Positions 34,433 to 42,499 of a DNA stretch of 64,000 bases are shown here, one piece after another; within the stretch, counting starts at the first letter, position 1; every line of letters begins with the position of its first letter. Under the pieces are notes generated by a model. The model saw only the letters and a program-made list of their open reading frames with translations, was not told the DNA's origin and made no database searches. Made by a program: the position numbers and the translations under genes. Source of the DNA: Rhizobium sophorae (GTDB lineage: Bacteria; Pseudomonadota; Alphaproteobacteria; Rhizobiales; Rhizobiaceae). The stretch spans positions 186,001-250,000 of the forward strand of contig NZ_JABFCN010000034.1 in assembly GCF_013087515.1 (NCBI RefSeq). The letters are read 5' to 3'.

Positions 34433-34678
34433 CTAACGTGTCGTACGATCCTGCGATTGCAATACGGGAGGCGGCGAGGTTGACCGCCGCACCAATCGGC
34501 GCAGCTCATCTTGATCAACGAAGTGATCCGTCACTCCGGCCTCTTTATCCGGATGACTGAAGACAAGACCGTCGGAATCTTCAAGCTTGAGAGCTTGCTC
34601 CGTATTCATGATCCCCAGTGCCTGGCGCTCGTACTCGGACTCGAGCGCTGCCTCGACGATGGCTTTTTTCTTGCGCAT
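34433..34678 (-). CDS. Hypothetical protein, 81 residues
   Basis: A small charged protein, MRKKKAIVEAALESEYERQA at the N-terminus and an arginine-rich C-terminus. The ATG at 34678 follows ACGGAGGAAATGGAC; another ATG two codons upstream is too close to the ribosome site. No signal peptide or membrane segment. I do not recognise the family. It is convergent with the SDR gene of the importer operon, ten bases away. The good ribosome site favours a real gene. Confidence 0.5.
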   Translation of the reverse strand: MRKKKAIVEAALESEYERQALGIMNTEQALKLEDSDGLVFSHPDKEAGVTDHFVDQDELRRLVRRSTSPPPVLQSQDRTTR

Positions 34679-34799
34679 GTCCATTTCCTCCGTTCCTCGA
34701 AGGGTAACGGACGGCCGGACTCGCGGTTCCCATCAAGGCATCACGATATGAAACCAGTTGAAACGCCCGCCGATACTCCCCCGCTACTGGCGACACTGG

Positions 34800-35537
34800 C
34801 TAACTCGGCGAGACGTCAGGCCCACCGGCGGCTCTTTGGACTAAGCGGGCAACCACTTCAGTGCGGTTCTGCGCCTGCAACTTACGCATTATGTGTTGCA
34901 AATGCATCTTCACCGTATGCCCCGACAAATTGAGTTTTCCTGCAATTACCTTATTTGAACAACCGCATTGCAGCGCCGCGAGGACATCCGCTTCCCGGGG
35001 GGTGAAATCAGCAATCGCCAGGTACTGCGTCCTATCATCCAAGTTCTTTTCGGCCTCATTTCTGGCCGGATTATGCTCGCTCGAGCCGTTTGTAACAGCT
35101 CCCAATAGCTGCGGGAAAAATGTTCCTCCTGCCAGAACGAGACGAAGACCGGCAAGGGCAATGTCAACGGGAAGTGAAGTCGAGAAAAAGCCGCGGATGC
35201 CCATCTTGAGTGCCTGACGGGCTATGATGGCGTCATCCGTACCCGAGAGCAACGTGACAGTAGCCTCAGGAAAACGTGCAGCAATCGCCGCGAGATCATC
35301 ACGCAGGCTAGTGCTCTCAACACCTCTGCCGGCCAGATCCAATACAATCAAACGCACCTCGGATCCAAGAGCTCGATCGAGACTCTCAGTCGAAATCAAA
35401 TCTATAACGTTCCACCCGACGAGTTCACGCTCAAGAAGCTTCACCACGGTCGTGCGCGCTAATGTAGAATGCTCAATGATGATCACAGTTGGTGCATTGC
35501 GCCCCATACGGCGCCTAATTCCAGCAATGTCGGACAC
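34800..35537 (-). CDS. LuxR/NarL-type response regulator
   Basis: A 245-residue regulator. Residues about 15-130 form a receiver-like domain (VIIIEHSTLARTTVVKLLE, LIVLDLAG with the likely phospho-acceptor Asp, VTLLSG); the usual pair of acidic residues at the first strand is reduced to Glu-His, so phosphorylation may be altered. The C-terminus is a LuxR helix-turn-helix (FTPREADVLAALQCGCSNKVIAGKLNLSGHTVKMHLQHIM). The GTG at 35537 was chosen because GGGGGAG lies seven bases upstream. It lies beside the secretion region and may control it. Confidence 0.82.
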   Translation of the reverse strand: MSDIAGIRRRMGRNAPTVIIIEHSTLARTTVVKLLERELVGWNVIDLISTESLDRALGSEVRLIVLDLAGRGVESTSLRDDLAAIAARFPEATVTLLSGTDDAIIARQALKMGIRGFFSTSLPVDIALAGLRLVLAGGTFFPQLLGAVTNGSSEHNPARNEAEKNLDDRTQYLAIADFTPREADVLAALQCGCSNKVIAGKLNLSGHTVKMHLQHIMRKLQAQNRTEVVARLVQRAAGGPDVSPS

Positions 35538-35737
35538 TTGCGCGCTCCCCCAAGAATATTTGCAACGCAACGGCTATTCATATTATTCCTGTTCTCACTA
35601 CATGTCATGATAAAAAGTGAGTGTATTTCAGATATCAATAGTCTGATCTCTCATGATAATTCTTATAGTCTATAAGATATCAACGATAGATAACTGGGAT
35701 TGCAGAGCATATTGAAGAGCTTTTTCATAAAGGCCTG

Positions 35738-36001
35738 ATGGTTCGACTTGCCGCTGCAGACTTTCCAGCCTTCGCCGAATTCACGTACGGCGAGCGGGTC
35801 AACAAAGCTTTCAAAGGCACTGAAAAGGCAATCGATCTGCTACAGACCCATTTCGGAAAGCGCCATTGGATATAACGAGCTGCCGATCGGCTCGGCTTTG
35901 TTTCCATATCTCAATTCAAAGCAGCCGCGGACCCCGACAGCAAAACGACAAACGCGAAAAGCAACAAAAGTACAGGATGGCTGATTACCCGTTATGATTA
36001 G
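35738..36001 (+). pseudogene. Decayed ORF interrupted by a stop codon
   Basis: A frame starting at ATG 35738 encodes 45 residues containing AEFTYGERVNKAFKGTEKAI, stops at 35873-35875, and continues open in the same frame (ADRLGFVSISQFKAAADPDS) to 35999-36001. The protein-like composition on both sides of the stop suggests a broken gene. The family is not recognised. The whole gap between the regulator and the glycine-rich gene (35538-36357) is AT-rich in its first part and holds no intact gene that I can support. Confidence 0.25.
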
Positions 36002-36300
36002 TGAAACTGCGCTCCGATGACGCCTTAATACCAGTTGGCATCGTTCTCCCTTAGGCAGCACTGCGCCGGCACCGCCCGATACCGGCCGAAGGTGACGGCC
36101 TCTGGCGGCCGAAATCGGCGACAATGCGGATGAGGTCATGGTGGAATGTTCGGCATCTCGGTGAGCCCATCGTGCCATAGCGGCCAAGGAGACGAATGCC
36201 GGGTGGAGGAAGCAATTCAACATATAGCTGAAAGATCGCACGAAGAACGGTTTCGTGCAGTTGAGCCTCGCAATGCAAAATTGGGATTCTATCCCCGGGA

Positions 36301-36345
36301 GAATGATGCCGAAAAGTGTGAGCGGTTTTCGGCGACCCGGCCTAA
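36301..36345. repeat. Rhizobial intergenic repeat, copy 1
   Basis: GAATGATGCCGAAAAGTGTG followed by AGCGGTTTTCGG resembles a short intergenic repeat common in Rhizobium genomes (core AAAAGTGTGNAGCGGTTTT). A second, differently flanked copy lies at 43690-43765. It ends just downstream of the glycine-rich gene's 3' end. Confidence 0.55.
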
Positions 36346-36357
36346 AATCATCCTTCT

Positions 36358-37446
36358 CTAGGTATGCATGAAGGCCAGAATGTCGTCTACGAGAGCCGAA
36401 TGGGCGTCGGTGAGGTTGCCTTCTCCGCCGTGGCCCGCGATGCCGGCCAACTGGAGCGCATGTTGGTCGTAGAGAACATGATCGATCTGCTGGGCGTCCG
36501 CCGTCCCGCCGGCGGGAACGGCAATGTTGATGGGATGGAAATAGCCGAAATTGACGTCTACCATGCTGCCGGTTGACGATCCGTCCCCACCGCCGCCACC
36601 CGCGTGATTGCCGGTAAAAATCGTATCTGACGACAGGTTGAAGCCACCGCCATTGCCGCCGATGCCTGCAATCTGCACAGTGCCCTGATCGAAAATGACA
36701 TTGTTTGTCTGATGAGCCTCTGCGGAGCCGCCTACGGCGCCCACAGCGATGTTGATCGGTGAAAAGATGGCAATACTCACGTCGACCATGCTGCCGACGA
36801 AATAACCATCACCGCCATGGCCCGCATAAAAGTCGCCGGTCAATGTAAGCGCAGTTCCCGGGCTCATCGACGTGCCGTGGCTCGCGACGTTATGGTCTCC
36901 GCCCGAGCCGCCCATGCCGCCAATCTGGGTCGCGCCCTGCAGGAACAGTGCATTGTTCGATTGCTCGGCCTGAGCCTCCGCGCCGGGGCCGGCAGCCACG
37001 GCAGTATTCACGGGGGCAAACACCGCGACTTCGGTGCTGACGAGTCCACCGTAGAAGAGCCCATTGCCCCCGGTGCCGGCATGATTGGCGCCATCGCCGC
37101 CGCCGATGGCAACATTGCCGCTTCCACCATTCCCGCCTATCCCCGCCATTTCGGTGGGATGCTGATTGATGAGCGCGTCGTTGCCCTGAAAGGCGTCTGC
37201 ACCCGAATGAGGTCCCGCAATAGCGGCATTGGACGGCGTGAAGACAGCCAGTGCGTTGCTGCTGATCACGCCTTCGCTGATCCCGTCACCACCGCTGCCG
37301 GCTGAATTATGGCTCGAACCGGAAGCGACATCCAGTGGAAGCCAAGTCGGCACCAGCGCCAGATGCCCCGCGGCCACGTTGGAGGCGAGGTGTTGATCGG
37401 TGCCCGTCTTGGGCAGGCCTTCCAATAAGGGACGAGTTTCCGCCAT
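36358..37446 (-). CDS. Glycine-rich modular protein, probable type I secretion substrate
   Basis: A 362-residue protein with four imperfect modules of about 68-75 residues. Each starts GG(D/N)GxxxG, continues with a hydrophobic strand ending in F-x-P-x-N (for example SIAIFSPINIAV), then AxAxQxNNxLxxQ, then (I/M)GG-x-G-G and an Asn/His/Gly-rich link. No signal peptide, no cysteine, no strict RTX nonapeptide. A protein with the same module is encoded beside an ABC exporter on the other strand (38114-38689), so export by that system is likely. The start at 37446 follows GGAGACGGTA; upstream codons lack module features. Function unknown; adhesin, biofilm matrix or bacteriocin-like roles are possible. 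Confidence 0.75.
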   Translation of the reverse strand: MAETRPLLEGLPKTGTDQHLASNVAAGHLALVPTWLPLDVASGSSHNSAGSGGDGISEGVISSNALAVFTPSNAAIAGPHSGADAFQGNDALINQHPTEMAGIGGNGGSGNVAIGGGDGANHAGTGGNGLFYGGLVSTEVAVFAPVNTAVAAGPGAEAQAEQSNNALFLQGATQIGGMGGSGGDHNVASHGTSMSPGTALTLTGDFYAGHGGDGYFVGSMVDVSIAIFSPINIAVGAVGGSAEAHQTNNVIFDQGTVQIAGIGGNGGGFNLSSDTIFTGNHAGGGGGDGSSTGSMVDVNFGYFHPINIAVPAGGTADAQQIDHVLYDQHALQLAGIAGHGGEGNLTDAHSALVDDILAFMHT

Positions 37447-37633
37447 TACCGTCTCCATTCGCGGTCGACCGCACATCCACCGAGCATGCGGCGCTATGCA
37501 GCCTGAATTGTTCAGGCATTGTGCATCTGAACGTGGAAAAAGCAGAGCCTGCAATTCGTCTACATCCTGTCGGCTAGTGCTGTAGCCATTTGGCTGTCAT
37601 GACCGCAGCGCCCGTTGTGCGAGTTTGCGAGCA

Positions 37634-37830
37634 TTAGAGCCTTTCCGGGTTAGATTGCAGCATTCTGTTGGCTCAAACGGAGTCGGATGGTCGACCGGCC
37701 GGCGCGCGTCGTAGCCCAGCTCTACGGCCAAGCCGGCCGGTCGATCAGGCGGCCCGTTTCAGCCAACCCGAAGGGCCGGGCATCTTTCCGCCAGGGCAGA
37801 ATGCTTCAATCTAACCCGGAAAGGCTCTAA
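37634..37830. mobile_element. MITE-like palindromic element with 34-base terminal inverted repeats
   Basis: The left end (37634-37667) begins TTAGAGCCTTTCCGGGTTAG and is repeated in inverted orientation at 37797-37830 with one mismatch in 34 bases. Inside, further inverted blocks match (TTGGCT-AAACGG and GACCGGCCGGC), with about 30 extra bases in the right arm. The 197-base element has no coding capacity and can fold into one long hairpin. It resembles rhizobial intergenic mosaic elements or a non-autonomous IS derivative. It lies between the two glycine-rich genes. Confidence 0.7.
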
Positions 37831-38113
37831 ATCCGCCTTTGGATCAGAGGTCCTGATGTCGCTTCGACGAGGTCGCAGACATGATCGACCATGCCACCCT
37901 GCACCAAATCACTAAGTACCAATCCAAATAACGCTCCACCACATCCAAGTATACGCCCGAATGAATGTCACCGAATATCTAGATAGGCCACAGATTAAAT
38001 CGCAGGCAATATTCGCCTGCGGTTGTATTGGCTGCGGTGACATGCTGGAAACGCACGCCGTAGGGGGACACCGTAAAACGAACACGGATGAAACCAATTA
38101 AGGAGTGACATCA
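37831..38113 (+). promoter_or_regulatory. Upstream region of the secreted glycine-rich gene, with inverted repeat
   Basis: This 283-base stretch separates the palindromic element from the ATG at 38114 and has no supported gene. It contains a perfect inverted repeat, CGCAGGC-AATATTC-GCCTGCG at 38001-38021, about 93 bases before the start codon. It could be an operator for a dimeric regulator (the LuxR-type protein at 34800 is a candidate) or a hairpin in the 5' leader. A GGAG ribosome site is at 38102-38105. Confidence 0.4.
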
Positions 38114-38689
38114 ATGCCTATTCCACAAATATCCGACACGATTCATCTCAACAACCCGGATGCGGGTGACGCGAATGCCGGCAACGGCGGTGATGGCCAC
38201 AACGATGGGAACATCAACTACAACCCGGTTGCCTATGTAGACCCCGTGCAAAAGGTCTACGGGGCAACGACCGATCTGCACAATGGCGATCACGTTTGGC
38301 AGAAGGCAGGTTGGGACGCCGGCAGTGGCGAAGACGGTGGCTTTGCTCAGGCCAAGAACGGCTTCCTGGCGGCGGTCACGAACAGCGGCGACGGCGGCGC
38401 GGGGGGAGATTCAAACTCCAACGGCAGCCAAGGAAACTCGAGCGGCGGCGACACGGCTACCGTGAATGCGGCTACGACCGCGACACAATATACGCAGCTT
38501 GTGGCCGATCAGCATGCCACCATCCTCGCAGGTGTCGGCGGCAACGGCGGCAACGGGAACAACGCTCTGGGCGGCGATATCTCGTCAGCTTTGGTTCACA
38601 CCGATCCCGAAACGACGACGGTGAACAATTCTCTCGATCACTTCATAAACGCCTTCGGCCATATCGACGTCGACCATCTCGGCTCCTGA
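38114..38689 (+). CDS. Glycine-rich protein, probable type I secretion substrate
   Basis: A 191-residue protein with no signal peptide, rich in Gly, Asn, Asp and Ala. It holds one module of the same type as the 362-residue protein on the other strand: GGDGHNDGNINYNPVAYVDP near residue 20, and DQHATILAGVGGNGGNGN near residue 145. The region between is expanded with glycine-rich repeats. The start at 38114 lies eight bases after GGAG. It is followed by a stem-loop and then by the exporter ATPase and membrane fusion protein genes, the classic layout of a type I secretion operon. Function unknown. Confidence 0.78.
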   Translation: MPIPQISDTIHLNNPDAGDANAGNGGDGHNDGNINYNPVAYVDPVQKVYGATTDLHNGDHVWQKAGWDAGSGEDGGFAQAKNGFLAAVTNSGDGGAGGDSNSNGSQGNSSGGDTATVNAATTATQYTQLVADQHATILAGVGGNGGNGNNALGGDISSALVHTDPETTTVNNSLDHFINAFGHIDVDHLGS

Positions 38690-38701
38690 ACTCAGACTTC
38701 A

Positions 38702-38729
38702 AGGGCCGCTGGTTTCGGCCGGCGGCCCT
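38702..38729 (+). terminator. Stem-loop between secreted-protein and exporter genes
   Basis: AGGGCCGC and GCGGCCCT form a perfect eight-base stem around a 12-base GC-rich loop. No U-run follows, so it is more likely an mRNA stabiliser or partial attenuator that makes the secreted protein more abundant than its exporter. Confidence 0.5.
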
Positions 38730-38779
38730 CAAAGTAAGCAGCCTCTTCTTGTCAGTATCAAGTGCAGCGAGATCTGATA

Positions 38780-40495
38780 ATGACAACGATTTCCATAAAG
38801 CCACCGCGCCCGCCGACACAGCTTGTTGTTGCGCTTAGGGCTTGTGCCGGAGCCTTTGGGTTGGTCTTCCTCTACAGCTGCGGCTACAATCTCTTTCTTC
38901 TCGCGCCTTCCATCTATCTCCTGCAGATCTATGACAGGGTCCTGTCGAGCCGAAGCGCCGACACGCTCCTGATGCTGACGATGATCATCGCCATCGCCGT
39001 GCTGGTCGGATCCACGCTGGATATCGTGCGCAGGGCAGCTCTTTCGCGCATCGGCAGTTGGCTGGACCACAGGCTACGGCCCATGGTGCTCACCTCATCA
39101 TTCGAATATGCCGCTCGCGCCGATACGGGAGCCGCCACGGAATGCTACAGGGACCTGGCTGCATTACGCCAGTTCCTCGATTCACCGGCCAGCTCGCTGT
39201 TTTTTGACGTTCCTTGGGCGCCGCTATTCCTGCTCCTGCTCTTTCTTGTTCATCCGTTGCTTGGGACCATCGGTCTCCTGAGCGCCGTTGCACTTCTGCT
39301 GTTTGCGTTCATGACGGAACTGGCGACGCGGGAGCCGCTTGCCCACGCCAATCTTGCCCTTTCGAGGAGCTATCTGCGATTTGCGACCGCCCTCAAAAAC
39401 ATCGAGGTCATCAGGGCAATGGGCATGCAGGATGGCGCAGCGCTGATCGTCTACCGCGATGCGGAAATGGCAAGAAGGGCGCAGGACATCGCGATGCATC
39501 GCACCGAGATCATTCTTGGTTTCTCAAAATCGATCCGCACACTGGCGCAGATCCTCATGATGGGATCCGCGACATGGCTGGTGCTCGTAAACAGCGGCAG
39601 TCCCGGGATCATCTTCGTTGCGAGCCTGCTGCTCGGCCGCGGGCTCGCACCAATCGAGGGGGCAATAGGGGCATGGCGCTCCTTTACGTTTGCGCGCAAT
39701 GCCTTCAATCGCTTGAACAGAATGCTGATAACAGTTGCATCGGATTGCGATGCCCGAATGGTGCCGCTGCCGGAACCCAATGGCCTCGTTCTCGATAATG
39801 TGAGCTATTTCAAACCCTTCGCTGATCGGCCGATATTGACCGATATCACATTGCGCCTCGCGCCCGGCGATTGCATAGCGCTCATCGGCCCGTCGGGATC
39901 GGGAAAATCGACACTTGGTCGCGTCATGGCAGGCGTTGTGCCAGCAACGCGCGGATATGCTCTTCTCGGTGGGGTCGATATCTCGGCTCTGCGCCTTTGC
40001 GGGGGGAGTTGCCACGTCGGATACCTGCCGCAGGACATCGAACTCTTCGGCGGAGCGATCAAGGATGTGATCGGCCGGCTGGACGGAGGAGATCCCGGCA
40101 AAGCGATCGACGCCGCAAAGCTGGTTGGATTGCACGAGGCGATCATGCGGCTGCCGCAGGGCTACGAGACCGATATCGGTGAAGGTGGAAACCTGCTCCT
40201 TCGAGCTCAGCGCCAACAGCTGGGACTGGCACGGGCGGCCTACGGAAATCCGTCTCTGATCGTTCTCGACGATCCGAATTCGAGCCTGGATTATGACGGC
40301 GAACGCATGCTGTTTGCGGCAATCGAGCGCATGAAATCCAGGGGGATGACCGTCGTTATCATAACGCACCGGATGGGGATCCTGCCGGTCACCAACAAGA
40401 TTGCCATCATGCGTAATGGGACTGTGGCTGCCTTCGGCGACAGCGAGCGTATTTATGAAACTTATCTTCAACCACCGTCTCGAACAGGAACGTAG
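38780..40495 (+). CDS. Type I secretion ABC transporter (PrtD family) with degenerate ATPase motifs
   Basis: A 571-residue exporter: an N-terminal membrane domain (hydrophobic segments within residues 20-300) and a C-terminal ATPase. Walker A is intact (GPSGSGKSTLGR) and the H-loop is present (VVIITHRMGIL). The signature LSGGQ is replaced by LLRAQ (GEGGNLLLRAQRQQLGLARAA), and Walker B reads LIVLDDPNSSLD, with Asp in place of the catalytic Glu. PrtD/PrsD relatives normally keep both motifs. The protein may still work slowly or need a partner. The ATG at 38780 is chosen over a GTG at 38762. It is followed by the membrane fusion protein gene. Confidence 0.88.
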   Translation: MTTISIKPPRPPTQLVVALRACAGAFGLVFLYSCGYNLFLLAPSIYLLQIYDRVLSSRSADTLLMLTMIIAIAVLVGSTLDIVRRAALSRIGSWLDHRLRPMVLTSSFEYAARADTGAATECYRDLAALRQFLDSPASSLFFDVPWAPLFLLLLFLVHPLLGTIGLLSAVALLLFAFMTELATREPLAHANLALSRSYLRFATALKNIEVIRAMGMQDGAALIVYRDAEMARRAQDIAMHRTEIILGFSKSIRTLAQILMMGSATWLVLVNSGSPGIIFVASLLLGRGLAPIEGAIGAWRSFTFARNAFNRLNRMLITVASDCDARMVPLPEPNGLVLDNVSYFKPFADRPILTDITLRLAPGDCIALIGPSGSGKSTLGRVMAGVVPATRGYALLGGVDISALRLCGGSCHVGYLPQDIELFGGAIKDVIGRLDGGDPGKAIDAAKLVGLHEAIMRLPQGYETDIGEGGNLLLRAQRQQLGLARAAYGNPSLIVLDDPNSSLDYDGERMLFAAIERMKSRGMTVVIITHRMGILPVTNKIAIMRNGTVAAFGDSERIYETYLQPPSRTGT

Positions 40496-40509
40496 GGAGG
40501 GACGCCGCC

Positions 40510-41934
40510 ATGGCCCTTGTTCAACTGGACGCAACGCCGGCGAAATTTTCAAATTCGCCCAGGACGGGTCGGCGGTTGGCCAGGCAACAGACGGCCTATT
40601 TGCCGGTGATCGAGTCGAAACAGCGCGGACCCGCGCCCCCCTCGCCGATGCCGGGGCTCAGAGGCGTTGTCTGGACGGGCAACCTGTTGATTCTGGTGTT
40701 CATAGTCGGATTAGGAATCTGGTCTGTCCTGGCGCCGCTGAAAAGCGCTGCAATTGCATCGGGCGTTATCGAACCGGAGTCCAGCCGCAAGACCATTCAG
40801 CATCTGGAAGGCGGGATTGTCCGACGGATACTCGTTAAAAACGGCGATGCGGTCATGGCCGGACAGATCGTGATAAAACTCGACGACACGAAGTCTCGCT
40901 CGGAGCGCGACAGCATTCAAGGGCAACTTTGGGACGCCGAAGGAAGCCGCGCCCGCCTGCTTGCGGAGCAGACGGGCGGCGACCATGTCGCCTATCCTGA
41001 GGACCTCAGGGCAGCCATGGACAGATATCCTTCGGTCAGCGCGATTCTGATCGGGCAACAGAAAATCTTCGAAGCCCGTCGCCGCGTCATGCAGGCGGAA
41101 ATTCAGATCGCCAATGAAAAGATCGCGCAGGTGCGGCAGGAAATCGTCGGACTTGGCGCGCAGAAGGCGGCACTGGCCGACAGAGCGACAATCTCGCAGC
41201 AAGAACTGGATCAGGTTACGATCCTTAGCGCCAAAGGACTGGAAAGAAGGAGCAGACTTCTCAACCTCCAGCGGGAAAAAGCAGACCTCGATGGCCAGCA
41301 GGGTCAAGTAGAGGCACAGATCTCTCGCGCCTACCAGGTGATCAGCGGCTCACAGGCCGATCTCGCAAAGCTTGAGAGCGACCGTTTGAGCGAAGTCGCC
41401 CAAGGCATGCGCGATACGGAAAGCCGGATCATGCACCTGCGCGAGCGCTTGCGGGCGATCGACGATCAACTCGCAAGGACCGATATCCGCGCTCCCGACG
41501 ATGGAACAATCATGAACCTGCGCGTCCACACATCAGGAGGGGTGATCGGCGCGGGTGAACCGATCGTCGATCTTCTGCCACGCTCCGATCGCCTTGTCGT
41601 GTCTGCCCACGTCAGGCCGGAAGACATCAATCTCGTCCGTGCGGGGCTCGAGGCACAGGTTCACCTCCTTCCATACAATCAGCGGCGCGTTCCACTCCTG
41701 AAAGGCCGGGTCGAGTATGTTTCGGCGGACCGTCTCATCGATGCGCAGAGCGGCCAGCCCTACTTTGCCGCGACGATCCGTGTAACGGACGAGCGGCTGG
41801 CGAAAATGAGTGATGTCGAATTGGTCGCGGGCATGCCCGCACAGACACTGATCGAAACGGGCCAAAGCAGCGTGGCGCTCTATGCCATCAGACCACTCCT
41901 CGACAGTTTCAACAGAGCATTTCGGGAGGACTGA
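40510..41934 (+). CDS. Type I secretion membrane fusion protein (HlyD/PrtE family)
   Basis: A 474-residue periplasmic adaptor. It has a cytoplasmic N-terminus of about 55 residues, one membrane segment (about residues 57-75, LLILVFIVGLGIWSVLAPL), a biotinyl-like half motif (HLEGGIVRRILVKNGDAVMAGQ), a long coiled-coil hairpin (about 130-320) and a C-terminal beta-barrel region (VHTSGGVIGAGEPIVDLLP). It would join the ABC exporter to a TolC-type outer-membrane channel, which is not encoded here. It starts 14 bases after the exporter gene, with GGGAGGGACGCCGCC as ribosome site. Confidence 0.92.
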   Translation: MALVQLDATPAKFSNSPRTGRRLARQQTAYLPVIESKQRGPAPPSPMPGLRGVVWTGNLLILVFIVGLGIWSVLAPLKSAAIASGVIEPESSRKTIQHLEGGIVRRILVKNGDAVMAGQIVIKLDDTKSRSERDSIQGQLWDAEGSRARLLAEQTGGDHVAYPEDLRAAMDRYPSVSAILIGQQKIFEARRRVMQAEIQIANEKIAQVRQEIVGLGAQKAALADRATISQQELDQVTILSAKGLERRSRLLNLQREKADLDGQQGQVEAQISRAYQVISGSQADLAKLESDRLSEVAQGMRDTESRIMHLRERLRAIDDQLARTDIRAPDDGTIMNLRVHTSGGVIGAGEPIVDLLPRSDRLVVSAHVRPEDINLVRAGLEAQVHLLPYNQRRVPLLKGRVEYVSADRLIDAQSGQPYFAATIRVTDERLAKMSDVELVAGMPAQTLIETGQSSVALYAIRPLLDSFNRAFRED

Positions 41935-41941
41935 GGCGGTG

Positions 41942-42220
41942 ATGGGCAAGAGAAAATTCGACGACGACCAGATTACTGGCATTCTGAAGGAGCACCAAGC
42001 CGGAGTGACGGTGGCAGATGTTTGCCACAGGTACGGTATCAGCGAGCCGACCTTCTATCGGTGGCAATCCTTGCAGTTCGGAAATGTCGGTCTCCATGCC
42101 AAAAGATTGAGAGCACTGGAGGAAGAGAACCAGAAGCTCAAAAAGCTTTTGGCCGAATCCATGCTCTCGGCGGCAACGCTGAGCGAGATGCTGGCGAAGA
42201 CATCGAAAGGGCGAAACTAA
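41942..42220 (+). CDS. Orphan IS3-family OrfA transposase-like protein
   Basis: A 92-residue protein with the OrfA helix-turn-helix (FDDDQITGILKEHQAGVTVADVCHRYGISEPTFYRW) followed by a leucine-zipper-like coil (LRALEEENQKLKKLLAE). In IS3 elements this protein is made with OrfB, which carries the DDE catalytic domain; no OrfB frame follows and no terminal inverted repeats are apparent. It begins seven bases after the membrane fusion protein stop. It may be an inactive IS relic or a DNA-binding protein co-transcribed with the secretion genes. Confidence 0.75.
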   Translation: MGKRKFDDDQITGILKEHQAGVTVADVCHRYGISEPTFYRWQSLQFGNVGLHAKRLRALEEENQKLKKLLAESMLSAATLSEMLAKTSKGRN

Positions 42221-42499
42221 CCTCTATACAGAGCGGTTTGTTGGCCGCCTTCTGGCCCTGTACCAACGCGACTGGGGTCTACTTGTTGCCGTCGTCTACG
42301 GTCAAGTGATGTTAGAAGTTTACATCGACAGCATAAATCGTCGGCGCACCGAAGCAACCCTACTGGCTTGACTGCGCACAGCGGATCGATAATGGAATCG
42401 ATGGAACGCAAAAATTGACTGGAACGACATCGCCATCCCGCCGCGCTCAGTTAGCCGAGCGCTCATCAACCCAGTGATGCGTACCACGTAGGCCGTCGT

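Noticed and set aside
36002..36300. Possible degenerate transposase or other gene in the gap before the glycine-rich gene
   Set aside because: Short frames on both strands show no recognisable motif, ribosome site or repeat ends; I see only non-coding or decayed DNA.
36358..37446. RTX calcium-binding toxin or PE_PGRS-like protein
   Set aside because: The glycine-rich modules lack the GGxGxDxUx nonapeptide of RTX proteins, and there is no PE domain; the repeat is longer and contains a hydrophobic strand.
38105..38113. GTG at 38105 as start of the secreted glycine-rich protein
   Set aside because: The GTG overlaps the GGAG ribosome site; the ATG at 38114 is correctly spaced from it.
42221..42499. 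Remnant of IS3 OrfB after the orphan OrfA
   Set aside because: No DDE-domain residues could be read in any frame; the stretch cannot be assigned.
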